NCBI RefSeq assembly: GCF_000738435.1 | Contig: NZ_CP003984.1 | Span: forward strand, 3,100,001-3,164,000 | Direction of reading: 5' to 3' | Length of the DNA stretch: 64,000 nucleotides | Origin: Planktomarina temperata RCA23 | Lineage (GTDB): Bacteria; Pseudomonadota; Alphaproteobacteria; Rhodobacterales; Rhodobacteraceae | Notes under the pieces: model-generated | Seen by the model: only the letters and a program-made list of their open reading frames with translations | Databases searched by the model: none | Told to the model about the DNA's origin: nothing | Made by a program: the position numbers and the translations under genes | Shown: positions 8,388-16,318 of the stretch, in pieces | Numbering within the stretch: position 1 is the stretch's first letter | Layout: each line of letters starts with the position of its first letter

Positions 8388-9277
8388 GAGACAACTCCTA
8401 AATTGGAGGCCAGTTCAGCTTGCGCAGTTTGACGATATTCGGTGGGGGTCATGTGCTTCATCTTTAAGAAATGGCGATTGAAGTTCGCCAGGTTTTGAAA
8501 TCCCACATCGAAACAAATCGACGAGACCTGTGCATCGGTGGCATAGAGCATACCGCAAGCCTGCCCAATTCTAATCCGAGTCACAAATTCGACGAATTTA
8601 TGACCTGTGGTCGCTTGAAAATTACGCGAAAACGCCGCGGGAGACATGCGCGCAATTGCAGCAGCGCGCTCAACGGAGATATCTTCCGCAAAATTATTCA
8701 GGACAAAGTCAATAACCTCACCGATACGCGCCTGTTTTCCGTTGCCATCCGTTTGAACCATTTTACTGACTGAAAGCACCTTCTTTTCAGCATGTTCGTT
8801 CACCCGCACCATCAGGCGCAAAAATGCCACGATCCGCTCTGGCCCCCGGGCATCACGAATGGCTTCCATATGGCCGCGTGCGAAAGTCGGGTTAAACCCA
8901 ACAAACTCAATGCCAGATTGCGATAGGGTCAACATGCGCTGCATATCGGCAAATTCAGGAAAGGCCATTTTCAATGCATCAAAGCTGGATTGATTGAACT
9001 GAACCAACATGTCGCGGATCTTGACCTCGCGCGCCCAGACATCATCCGTCACCCAATTATGCGGCAAATTCGGGCCGGTGAGATAGAGCGCGCCCGGTCC
9101 AAAATCACCAATATAATCGCCCACAAAGGCCTTGCCACGGGTTTCTGCGATGAAATGCAGCTCATATTCTTCATGGCTGTGCCAGCGGCACAAATCCGTC
9201 GGCAGGCCATGCTCAAGGTAGCGGATGCTCCTTGTGGATCTGTCAATAAACTCAATTTGCGGCTGGATAATAGACAT
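8384..9277 (-). CDS. AraC-family transcriptional regulator of the polyol operon
   Basis: Protein of 297 residues with an N-terminal cupin-like sensor region (HSHEEYELHFIAETRGKAFV, then GALYLTGPNLPHNW) and a C-terminal pair of helix-turn-helix motifs of about 100 residues (ISVERAAAIARMSPAAFSRN; SSICFDVGFQNLANFNRHF). It lies inside the operon, between permease and dehydrogenase genes, so it is probably a local activator answering to the transported polyol. Two direct repeats upstream of the binding-protein gene (12587 and 12602) are plausible half-sites. In other rhodobacteral polyol loci the regulator can be placed differently; orthology was not testable. Confidence 0.85.
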   Translation of the reverse strand: MSIIQPQIEFIDRSTRSIRYLEHGLPTDLCRWHSHEEYELHFIAETRGKAFVGDYIGDFGPGALYLTGPNLPHNWVTDDVWAREVKIRDMLVQFNQSSFDALKMAFPEFADMQRMLTLSQSGIEFVGFNPTFARGHMEAIRDARGPERIVAFLRLMVRVNEHAEKKVLSVSKMVQTDGNGKQARIGEVIDFVLNNFAEDISVERAAAIARMSPAAFSRNFQATTGHKFVEFVTRIRIGQACGMLYATDAQVSSICFDVGFQNLANFNRHFLKMKHMTPTEYRQTAQAELASNLGVVS

Positions 9278-9342
9278 GGCTTACCCCAGCCCGCCGTTAC
9301 GGTCTGCTGCCAGCAAAGATGTGATGACCAAAGTTCGGAGCA

Positions 9343-10179
9343 TTATTTAACCGCCCCAAAGGTAAGACCCTGGACCAATTGTTTTTGGCAAAACCAACCT
9401 AAAACGACGATTGGCCCAACAGCCGCCGTCGATACAGCCGAGAGGCGACCAAAGAACAAACCTTCAGGCGCACGGTTGCCTTCAATGAGTTTTGACAAGG
9501 TGGCCGCATCAATAGTTGTAAGACGTACCGTCCAATAGGCCTCATTCCAACAAAAGATGAACGTCAAAAGCGCGGTTGAGGCAATGCCGCCCCAGGCCAG
9601 AGGGATCAAAATATCCTTAATCTCGCCCCAAGTGCTCACCCCATCCATTTTGCCCGCTTCGATGATATCTTTGGGAATTTCTTTGAAATAGGTGAACAAC
9701 ATCCAGATCACGATTGGCAGGTTAATCAAACAAAGCACCACGATAATCAGAAAATGCGTGTCAAAAAGACCGAGCATATTCTTGGTCAAAAACGTCATGG
9801 GATAGAGAACCGCAGCAGCGGGGAGCATCTTGGTTGACAGCATCCAGACCAAAATATCCTTGGTGTGGCGGCTTGGATCGAACGCCATCGCATAGGCCGC
9901 CGGCACGCCAACCACCAGGGCGAAGGCCGTGGCGAATGTGGCAGTGATGACCGAATTGATCGCAAAGCGCCAATAGTCATAGTTTTCTGTCATATTCGCA
10001 TAATTTTCCAAAGTCGGGGTAAAGAAGAATAAATGTTCTGGCTTTACCGCATCGGCATCGGTCTTAAAGCTGGTGAACACCAACCAAAAAATCGGAAAGA
10101 AAAAGATCAATGCAATGATCCAAGCCAAAGTCGGCCAAAGGAGTCTGCTTAAGGGAGTGGTTTGTGCAACTGCAGCCAT
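9343..10179 (-). CDS. smoG: Polyol ABC transporter permease (SmoG-like)
   Basis: Inner-membrane protein of 278 residues with six predicted helices (first at about 15-37) and the MalG/UgpE-type permease EAA loop near 193-212 (IIEAGKMDGVSTWGEIKDIL), which docks with the ATPase. It pairs with the other permease, encoded 10 bases upstream. MalG-like permeases of this length transport carbohydrates; operon context points to mannitol/sorbitol. Confidence 0.88.
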   Translation of the reverse strand: MAAVAQTTPLSRLLWPTLAWIIALIFFFPIFWLVFTSFKTDADAVKPEHLFFFTPTLENYANMTENYDYWRFAINSVITATFATAFALVVGVPAAYAMAFDPSRHTKDILVWMLSTKMLPAAAVLYPMTFLTKNMLGLFDTHFLIIVVLCLINLPIVIWMLFTYFKEIPKDIIEAGKMDGVSTWGEIKDILIPLAWGGIASTALLTFIFCWNEAYWTVRLTTIDAATLSKLIEGNRAPEGLFFGRLSAVSTAAVGPIVVLGWFCQKQLVQGLTFGAVK

Positions 10180-10189
10180 TGTCTGTGTC

Positions 10190-11128
10190 CTAATCCATCA
10201 AGCTTTTGCCAACCATGCGCAACAAGAATATTGCGATGATATTGGCGAGAATTACGGCGAATATGCCCGTGGCACTTGCAGCACCAATATTGTTGGACGT
10301 GAATTCACCAATCAAGTACGGCAAGTTTTTGTTGCCATTGCCGCGGCTGACAATCTCAATCTCGGCATAAAGAGACAGGTGAAAAATCGATTGGATCATC
10401 ACCACAATGGCAATGGGGCGGGCCAAATGCGGCACGGTTAGATTGATGAACTGCGACCAGGGGCTGGCACCATCAAGCATGGCCGCCTCTTTTTGCGATT
10501 CATCTTCAGACTGCAAAGAGGTCATGAAAATGAGAACCGCAAAGGGCGTCCACTGCCATGTGACCATCATGATCACAGCATAGGCAGACGTCTGGCTGGA
10601 ACGGAATGATATGGGTTCAAGCTCTGGCCACATAGAGAAAAATGGCCCAATGAGCGGAAACTCTCGCAGACCCACGACCAGGTCATTGATCCCCGCGACA
10701 ACGAGACCATTGAGACCCAAGACCGGATCCAAGATCATATTGATCCAGAGCACCGCGTTCACGGCGGGCATCACGAAAAACGGTGAAATCAGCAAAACGC
10801 GCACAATGCCCCGTCCGGGGAAGCTGCGGTTCACCAATACGGCGATCAACAAGCCGAAGACAACGGTGAAGACCAAAATGCTGACCACGATGAAAACACT
10901 GTTTTGTATTGCGAACCAAAAATCTTTGGCGTCAAGCACATACTTATAATTTCCCAAACCTCGCCAATTCTCAATGGATGGCGTGGTCCATTCTGGCCGG
11001 CGCAGGCTATTCAGAACGTAGCGAATAAAGGAAAAAAACAGTGTCATTCCCAGTGGCACCAGCATCCACATCAGCAGCATCAGAACTGCGGGGGCTTGCA
11101 ACAGTCTTGGAAGCGTGCGGTTAGCCAT
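10190..11128 (-). CDS. smoF: Polyol ABC transporter permease (SmoF-like)
   Basis: Inner-membrane protein of 312 residues of the MalF/UgpA permease type. The first hydrophobic segment (APAVLMLLMWMLVPLGMTLF) is near residue 12, and the EAA loop (SEDESQKEAAMLDGASPWSQ) is followed by two C-terminal helices. It forms the heterodimeric membrane channel with the neighbouring permease. It is separated from the binding-protein gene by a 111-base spacer containing a strong hairpin. Confidence 0.88.
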   Translation of the reverse strand: MANRTLPRLLQAPAVLMLLMWMLVPLGMTLFFSFIRYVLNSLRRPEWTTPSIENWRGLGNYKYVLDAKDFWFAIQNSVFIVVSILVFTVVFGLLIAVLVNRSFPGRGIVRVLLISPFFVMPAVNAVLWINMILDPVLGLNGLVVAGINDLVVGLREFPLIGPFFSMWPELEPISFRSSQTSAYAVIMMVTWQWTPFAVLIFMTSLQSEDESQKEAAMLDGASPWSQFINLTVPHLARPIAIVVMIQSIFHLSLYAEIEIVSRGNGNKNLPYLIGEFTSNNIGAASATGIFAVILANIIAIFLLRMVGKSLMD

Positions 11129-11187
11129 GGGAAAGTAATCCTTAGATATGGGATTGGTTTTAGAGTTTTAAGAGACTTGAGGTGTCA

Positions 11188-11220
11188 GGGGAGGCGATAT
11201 GCTCGGCACACCGCCTCCCC
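11188..11220 (-). promoter_or_regulatory. Intercistronic hairpin between binding-protein and permease genes
   Basis: A 9-bp GC-rich stem (GGGGAGGCG 11188-11196 / CGCCTCCCC 11212-11220) with a 15-nt loop lies 19 bases after the binding-protein stop and has no T-run. Such hairpins after the first gene of binding-protein operons typically block 3' exonucleases or cause partial termination, keeping binding protein in excess over permeases. That function is inferred from position and structure. Confidence 0.7.
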
Positions 11221-11239
11221 CTCCATCGGAAGGAACCGA

Positions 11240-12520
11240 TTAGTAGCCAGCTTCATCCATGATGGCGACAGCAGCCGCTTGAGCCGCAGCCAAAGCATCT
11301 TCTACTGATTTCGCGCCGGACAAAGCAGCAGCCATTTCTTGACCGAATGCAGAACCGATTTCTGGGAACTCAGGGATCGCAACAAACTGAACACCTACAT
11401 ATGGCTTCAGGTCAGTCGCTTCTGGAGCAGCAGAGTCGATCGCGGCCATTTCAGCGGCAGCAAAACCTGCAACAGCTTTGAACTCAGGTATGTCATATGT
11501 AGACGCACGCTGACCTGTTGGAACAGAACCCCAACCGAAGTCTGGGTGGTTGCCGACGGCCTGAACATAGTCTTTAGACGTTGCCCACTCGATGAAGTCA
11601 CGCGCTGCCTCTGCATTTGGGGAACCGGCAGGAATTGCCATTGCCCAAGCCCATAGCCAGTTCGCACCCACTGGGTTACCAGCATTTGGTGACTGCGCAT
11701 AAGCAACATTTGGATTCTCGAGGAAAGAGGCCGCGATGGTCGCGTCGATCCACAGACCACATTTGTCTTGGTTATACAGCGCCAAGATTTCGTTGAAGGA
11801 GTTACCTTCAGAACCTGGAGGGCCGTAGTTCGCCAATAGATCAACGTAGAAGCTTACAGCTTCGTTCCAAGCTGCGGAATCCAGCTGTGGCTTCATGTTT
11901 TCATCAAACCAACGCGCGCCGAATGAGTTGGCAACAGTTGTGATGAAGGCCCCATTATCACCCCAGCCTGGCTTGCCACGCAAACAGGCGCCATAAACGC
12001 CATTGTCTGGGTCGTGCATCGCCATTGCGGCGCCTTTAACATTGGCCCAGCTGTCATTGTCGCGGATTTTTACACCAGCGGCATCGGCCAAATCTTTGCG
12101 GTACATAACCATGGAAGATTCGCCATAGAACGGCGCAGCGTAGAGTGTGCCATTGTGGGACAGACCGGCACGCATGGCGGGCAGGATATCGTCTACATCA
12201 TAATCGGCGCTGAATTTCAGCGGCTCGATCCAACCCGCAGCACCCCAGATTGGAGCTTCTTGCATGCCGATGTTGATAATGTCGTATTGACCGCCACCTG
12301 TGGCTGTATCGGACGTTACTTGCTCGCGCAAAACGCCCTCTTCCAGAGCAACCCAGTTCAGGTTCACGCCGGTTTCAGCCGTATAGGCTTCTGCAACTTT
12401 TTGCATATTGATCATGTGACCGTTGTTGACGATCGCAATTGTAAGATCTTGAGCAGAGACCGCAGTGGCCCCTGTGGTCGCAACTGCAACAGCAGCAACT
12501 GTGTTAAATAGAGATTTCAT
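11240..12520 (-). CDS. smoE: Periplasmic polyol-binding protein (SmoE-like)
   Basis: Precursor of 426 residues with a signal peptide (about 1-23, cleavage near AVSA|QDL), then a family 1 extracellular solute-binding fold of MalE type (GGQYDIINIGMQEAPIWG, LYAAPFYGESSMVMYRKDL). Its size, and the presence of two permeases, an ATPase and a mannitol dehydrogenase, match the sorbitol/mannitol transporters of Rhodobacter. First gene of the operon, with GGGAGG 6-11 bases before its ATG. Ligand identity is inferred from context. Confidence 0.88.
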   Translation of the reverse strand: MKSLFNTVAAVAVATTGATAVSAQDLTIAIVNNGHMINMQKVAEAYTAETGVNLNWVALEEGVLREQVTSDTATGGGQYDIINIGMQEAPIWGAAGWIEPLKFSADYDVDDILPAMRAGLSHNGTLYAAPFYGESSMVMYRKDLADAAGVKIRDNDSWANVKGAAMAMHDPDNGVYGACLRGKPGWGDNGAFITTVANSFGARWFDENMKPQLDSAAWNEAVSFYVDLLANYGPPGSEGNSFNEILALYNQDKCGLWIDATIAASFLENPNVAYAQSPNAGNPVGANWLWAWAMAIPAGSPNAEAARDFIEWATSKDYVQAVGNHPDFGWGSVPTGQRASTYDIPEFKAVAGFAAAEMAAIDSAAPEATDLKPYVGVQFVAIPEFPEIGSAFGQEMAAALSGAKSVEDALAAAQAAAVAIMDEAGY

Positions 12521-12573
12521 GTTTTCCTCCCTGAAATCGCGGTTGGTCGTTCAACCAGTCCGCCATCCTTGAG

Positions 12574-12619
12574 GTATTAACTATTCTGTCACAAATATTT
12601 TTGCCACAAATAGTAATAC
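12574..12619 (-). promoter_or_regulatory. Candidate AraC-type operator/promoter region of the polyol operon
   Basis: Two direct repeats, TGTCACAAATA (12587-12597) and TGCCACAAATA (12602-12612), are spaced 15 bases start to start and are framed by imperfectly inverted arms GTATTAACTATT (12574-12585) and AATAGTAATAC (12609-12619). This lies 54-99 bases before the binding-protein start codon, where an AraC-family activator would be expected to bind. Direct repeats on one helix face are usual for such regulators. The link to the AraC-type protein of the same operon is inference. Confidence 0.45.
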
Positions 12620-12984
12620 TTTTTTTACACCTTGAGAAAATTTCAGGAAGATTTTCGGTGATTTTGTACATGAAGGAGGCATTTGGCGCCAGCAACCCCC
12701 ATTCAGGCGCAGCGCTCAGCGGGTGGTCAGCCCCACAGAGCTACTCCTATAGAAAGACCGCGTAGATACGCGAAAATCGTAAATCTCCATGACCCGTGGC
12801 AAAACCAGGCAGCGCTGGCCCCGGGACTGCGTTGACATGGCGGTGTCCAGAGGTTTCACAAAATATCCTATACTTTGGTATCTTTATACTATTCTAATGA
12901 ATGAGAAATTTCGGTTGCCCCCTACTACAAAAGTCTATCCATTAATGAGATTATTATTACACTATTGATACTTGAAATGGATTC
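12620..12984. other. Non-coding stretch between the polyol operon and the globin locus
   Basis: No credible coding frame is seen on either strand. The left part is of ordinary composition; the right part (about 12855-12984) is AT-rich with two TATACT hexamers (12869 and 12885) and may hold the promoter of the globin locus. A TTGACA at 12832 is not spaced properly from either hexamer. No tRNA, repeat or mobile-element end was recognised. Confidence 0.5.
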
Positions 12985-13410
12985 ATGACCTAAACAAACC
13001 TGAATTGCATTCGCAAAACCTGGTCTCTTGCAGCCTTGAACAAGATGCAAGTCGCTCTGATTTTTTACGCGAATCTGTTTCGAATAGCACCGGAAACGGA
13101 GGCATTATTTAAAAATGATCTCACATCGCAGGGCGAAAAATTGATGGACACATTGGCCTTCGTTGTGGACCATCTTGACGAACCAGAAACTCTCCTCCCG
13201 GCCGCATGCGATCTGTCCGTGCGCCATGTGGGTTATGGGGTCACAGAAGAACACTATGCGTTTGTGAAACGCGCTTTGTTAACGACTTTTGCAGATTTTT
13301 TGGGCCCTGATTTTGGACCGAAGGAACATGCGGCTTGGTCACAAACCTATGATGAATTGGCAAGCCACATGATTGCGGCGGCCCGGAATGCAGAAATGGA
13401 GAAATCTTAA
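12985..13410 (+). pseudogene. Single-domain bacterial globin with an in-frame stop at codon 3
   Basis: From ATG 12985 the frame reads M-T-stop-T-N-L-N-C-I-R-K-T-W and continues to 13410 as a normal globin of 141 residues: helix A/B segment IRKTWSLAALNKMQVALIFY, ANLFRIAPETEALF, QGEKLMDTLAFVVDHL, the proximal-His region LSVRHVGYGVTEEHY, and a C-terminal WSQTYDELASHMI helix. It resembles the globin domain of flavohaemoglobin, a haem protein of oxygen/NO chemistry. TAA (12991-12993) sits where globins often have Leu (TTA). Downstream starts such as TTG 13036 would delete helix A. Either a recent nonsense mutation, a non-standard start (CTG 13000) or a sequencing error. Confidence 0.7.
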
Positions 13411-13482
13411 TTTATTGAAAAGATTGCTTATATATTCTATAAGACGCCATTGATTCAATAATTTGTAACGGTTGAGTAAGGG

Positions 13483-13848
13483 GTGAAGACTATTATCGTG
13501 GCTATGTCGGCGACCGATTCAGTGCATATTATACGCGAACTGCAAAGGCTCGTGACTAATGACGGCAGGGTGGAGCAACATATCTGCGCGCTCTGGGCAA
13601 ACGCCATACAGCCATTCGGCGCGCGCGGGTCGGCGGTCTTGGCTGAGCTGCAGGGCAGGTTAACCGTGCTGAGCCACTCACAAAGTCCTTTGGTCGGGCA
13701 AACCATCCCAATGCCTCAGTGCCGAATAGGGCATGCGGTGCAGTCGATCGGGCGGAGGTCAGACATGCGAGTCATTTACAATAAATTTCACGATCACAGC
13801 TACATCATATTTATGCAGCGCCTTGGCAGAAATCAACAGCAGCGGTAA
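13483..13848 (+). CDS. Hypothetical protein, unrecognised (doubtful)
   Basis: An open frame of 121 codons from GTG 13483 (alternative ATG 13504), ending 5 bases before the convergent nhaA stop. AAGGG directly precedes the GTG, too close for a normal ribosome site. The product has no membrane segment, signal peptide or motif I recognise; the C-terminus is basic and Gln-rich (GRNQQQR). It could be a short orphan gene, a decayed relic downstream of the broken globin gene, or non-coding. Its presence is the only support. Confidence 0.3.
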   Translation: MKTIIVAMSATDSVHIIRELQRLVTNDGRVEQHICALWANAIQPFGARGSAVLAELQGRLTVLSHSQSPLVGQTIPMPQCRIGHAVQSIGRRSDMRVIYNKFHDHSYIIFMQRLGRNQQQR

Positions 13849-13853
13849 GATCC

Positions 13854-15053
13854 TTAGCCTGTCGTGGGGTGGTCTTCGGCAGTCAGTGCTTTTTGCGGCG
13901 CGCTGCGTAAGATCACATAGCCAAATAGGCCTGAAACCACAGATCCCAGCAAAACACCTAAGCGCACGGCATTCATCTTGTCATCCGCGCCAAAGGCCAG
14001 AGATCCAATGAAGAGGCTCATGGTAAAACCCACCCCCGTCAGCGCAGCAATGCCGTAGATATGCCTCCAGCTGACACCCTGCGGCAGCCGCGCAAACCCG
14101 GTTTTAACCGCAAGAACTGTGGCGCCCATGACCCCAATCTGTTTTCCAATAAACAGCCCAGCGGCAATACCCAGGGTCAAAGGCTGTGCAAAATCGGCCC
14201 AGGTCAAACCCGTGAGTGTGACACCCGCATTGGCAAATGCAAAAATCGGCAAAATCATATAAGCAACCCAAGGATGCAGCGCATGCTCAAGATGGTGGAG
14301 CAAAGAGTGGTCGCCATCCTCGCGCTTCATCGGAACGGTTAAGGCGATCATCACTCCGGCCAGGGTCGCATGCACACCAGATTTCAAAACAAAAACCCAC
14401 ATCAAGACGCCAATCAAAACATAAGGCGCCGCGCGTTTCACCCCAGCGCGGTTCAATCCGACAGCTACGGCAAACCCAAGCAGAGCAAGGGTCAGCGCAT
14501 TGGTGGACAGGTCTGAGGTATAAAATACCGCAATGATCACAATTGCGCCGAGATCGTCAATAATGGCCACGGCCAGGAGGAAGACTTTCAACGCCAAAGG
14601 CGCGCGGCTGCCGACCAAAGCCAAAATTCCGAGCGCAAACGCAATATCTGTTGCCGTTGGGATAGCCCATCCCACAAGGGTTTCTGGGGATCCCGAGTTG
14701 ATGAAATAATAGACCAAACCCGGCACAGCCATTCCGCCCAGCGCCGCTATAATGGGCAGGGCAGCCTTATCAAAGCTCGACAGCTCACCGGCAAGAACTT
14801 CACGCTTGATCTCCAGCCCGACCAGGAAGAAGAAAATCGCCATGAGCCCGTCATTGATCCACAAAAGTGCCGGTTTTGAAATCTCAAAACTGGCAATCCC
14901 AATACGAACATTTGTGTCCAATATTCCAGAATAGATCGGAGCAAGGGTTGTATTGGCAAAGAGCATGGCCAAGAGCGCCATGGCCATCAGCACCAACCCG
15001 GCGCTGGCCTCCAGCTTGAGGAACTCCTGAATACGGGTTAGGGCTTTTGTCAT
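13854..15053 (-). CDS. nhaA: Na+/H+ antiporter NhaA
   Basis: Inner-membrane protein of 399 residues with about 12 hydrophobic segments. The paired aspartates of the ion site occur in VAIIDDLGAIVIIAVFYTS, and other family landmarks are FFLVGLEIKREVLAGEL and GWAIPTATDIAFALG. NhaA exports sodium in exchange for protons for pH and salt homeostasis, fitting a marine organism. It has its own unit: upstream space of about 100 bases to the DUF1761 gene, and convergent downstream neighbour. Confidence 0.95.
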   Translation of the reverse strand: MTKALTRIQEFLKLEASAGLVLMAMALLAMLFANTTLAPIYSGILDTNVRIGIASFEISKPALLWINDGLMAIFFFLVGLEIKREVLAGELSSFDKAALPIIAALGGMAVPGLVYYFINSGSPETLVGWAIPTATDIAFALGILALVGSRAPLALKVFLLAVAIIDDLGAIVIIAVFYTSDLSTNALTLALLGFAVAVGLNRAGVKRAAPYVLIGVLMWVFVLKSGVHATLAGVMIALTVPMKREDGDHSLLHHLEHALHPWVAYMILPIFAFANAGVTLTGLTWADFAQPLTLGIAAGLFIGKQIGVMGATVLAVKTGFARLPQGVSWRHIYGIAALTGVGFTMSLFIGSLAFGADDKMNAVRLGVLLGSVVSGLFGYVILRSAPQKALTAEDHPTTG

Positions 15054-15159
15054 CTGCGGCGCTCCTCATAGCTTGTCATTTGCATATGAGGTATGGACCC
15101 CAAAGATCAAGGGCTATGCTGGCAAAATTTGCACCGCTTTCGCCCCGCCAAGCTTGAGA

Positions 15160-15555
15160 TTAAAACGCCATTAATACCGCGCCCATGAGGGTGCATCCGA
15201 TCACCGCATAGCCGCCGTCAATCACAGTCAATTGAAACGGCTTGCCGGCAAATTCATTGTTCATCATCATCCAGGGCACAATCAAAAACGCGCCAATACC
15301 AAACCCAGCAATCGCACCACCAGAGATGGAGGTCACCCCACTGGCCGCGAGCACATGGCGCATCATCCCGGCGACCAGAACTGCCGAGACCGCACTCAGA
15401 ATATAGGGCCGTGGGTTTGAAGCATTCAACGGCTTGCCATCTGCCCCTTGCGCCACGCCAGACGCGGCCATCCAAGGTCCAGATAAAACCATGTACCAAA
15501 GGGCACCGAAGAAAAATGATGCGGCCGCCGCCGCCAATACATTGAAAATTTCCAT
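15160..15555 (-). CDS. DUF1761-family small membrane protein
   Basis: Protein of 131 residues with four hydrophobic segments: FNVLAAAAASFFFGALWYMV at the N-terminus, then helices near 51-66, 80-98 and 110-130. The pattern FGALWY...W and PWMMMNNEFAGKP resembles DUF1761 proteins, which have no established function. AGGC lies 6-9 bases upstream of the start (…GGAGGCATATTATG). No functional clue comes from the neighbours, nhaA and the EVE gene. Confidence 0.75.
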   Translation of the reverse strand: MEIFNVLAAAAASFFFGALWYMVLSGPWMAASGVAQGADGKPLNASNPRPYILSAVSAVLVAGMMRHVLAASGVTSISGGAIAGFGIGAFLIVPWMMMNNEFAGKPFQLTVIDGGYAVIGCTLMGAVLMAF

Positions 15556-15632
15556 AATATGCCTCCGAATAAGAATAGGCCTATGTTAAAAAGGTAAAAA
15601 TTCTATGTAAAGCACCGCGACAAGCGCGCGGT

Positions 15633-16046
15633 TCACCGCGCCGACAGCTCAAGAATAATGTCCCATTCTTCATCGCGAACCGGTTGCACCGAAAGCCGTG
15701 TATATTTGACCAAAGCCATATCCGCCAGTCGCGGGTCTTCTTTACACATGTGCAGGGTGACAGGTTTGGCCAATGACCTGACGGCACGGATATCAACACA
15801 CTCCCACCGAGGATCTTCGGTTTGACTGTCTGGATGCGACAGGGCGCAGACCTCCACGATGCCGACAATCGCCTTCTCACTCTGCGAATGATAGAAAAAC
15901 GCCTGATCGCCCAGCTGCATCGCGCGCATATTATTGCGTGCCTGATAATTGCGCACGCCGTCCCATTCTTCTCCGGCCTCGCCTTTTGCCTGTTGATCTG
16001 CCCAGGACCAGGTGGCTGGCTCCGATTTGAACAACCAATAGGCCAT
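15633..16046 (-). CDS. EVE domain-containing protein
   Basis: Protein of 137 residues with the EVE (PUA-like) fold signature: MAYWLFKSEPATWSWADQQ at the N-terminus, WDGVRNYQARNNMRAM, GDQAFFYHSQSEKAIVGIVE, and a C-terminal LSVQPVRDEEWDIILEL. EVE proteins bind modified bases in DNA or RNA. Start 16046 is chosen because the family begins at M-x-Y-W-L-F-K-S-E-P; it overlaps the stop of the YciI gene by one base (TGATG), so the two are co-translated. Cytosolic. Confidence 0.9.
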   Translation of the reverse strand: MAYWLFKSEPATWSWADQQAKGEAGEEWDGVRNYQARNNMRAMQLGDQAFFYHSQSEKAIVGIVEVCALSHPDSQTEDPRWECVDIRAVRSLAKPVTLHMCKEDPRLADMALVKYTRLSVQPVRDEEWDIILELSAR

Positions 16047-16318
16047 CAGCCGATGACTTTCTTCCACTGGCTCAGCGTCACGCTTTCGAACAATCCAGCC
16101 TTGTTATAGGGATCATTTTCGGCCCAAGCCTGCGCTGCAGCCATATTTTCAACCTCCAGAACAATCAGCGACCCGCACATTTGCTCGGCGTCGTCCAAAA
16201 ACGGTCCTGCCATTTCAACAATGCCAGTCTCCTTAATATAGGCCAAATGCGCGTCACGCGTCTCCACGCGCAGGTGCAGATGTCCAGGTTTATCGCGGGT
16301 GATAACAGCAATACGCAT
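16046..16318 (-). CDS. YciI-family protein
   Basis: Protein of 90 residues: MRIAVITRDKPGHLHLRVET, a DAHLAYIKE helix and GPFLDDAEQMCGSLIVLEV, typical of the YciI (DGPF-related ferredoxin-like) family. Function is unproven; some members have peroxidase or hydrolase roles. AAGGA lies upstream of ATG 16318, and the start codon overlaps the gpsA stop (TAATG). It is part of a gpsA-yciI-EVE unit seen widely in alphaproteobacteria. Confidence 0.88.
   Translation of the reverse strand: MRIAVITRDKPGHLHLRVETRDAHLAYIKETGIVEMAGPFLDDAEQMCGSLIVLEVENMAAAQAWAENDPYNKAGLFESVTLSQWKKVIG

Noticed and set aside
12504-12695. Small minus-strand frame before the polyol binding-protein gene
   Set aside because: It overlaps the predicted operator and the binding-protein start, and shows no similarity.
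12844-12860. TGT...ACA near the globin locus as a PpsR site
   Set aside because: The spacer is 11 bases, not 12, and it lies far from photosynthesis genes.
12832-12890. TTGACA and TATACT hexamers as a globin promoter
   Set aside because: The spacings (31 and 47 bases) do not fit a sigma70 promoter.
13412-13461. TTATTGAA/TTCAATAA inverted repeat after the globin gene as a terminator
   Set aside because: The loop of 34 bases is too large and there is no T-run; AT-rich arms of 8 bp are expected by chance.
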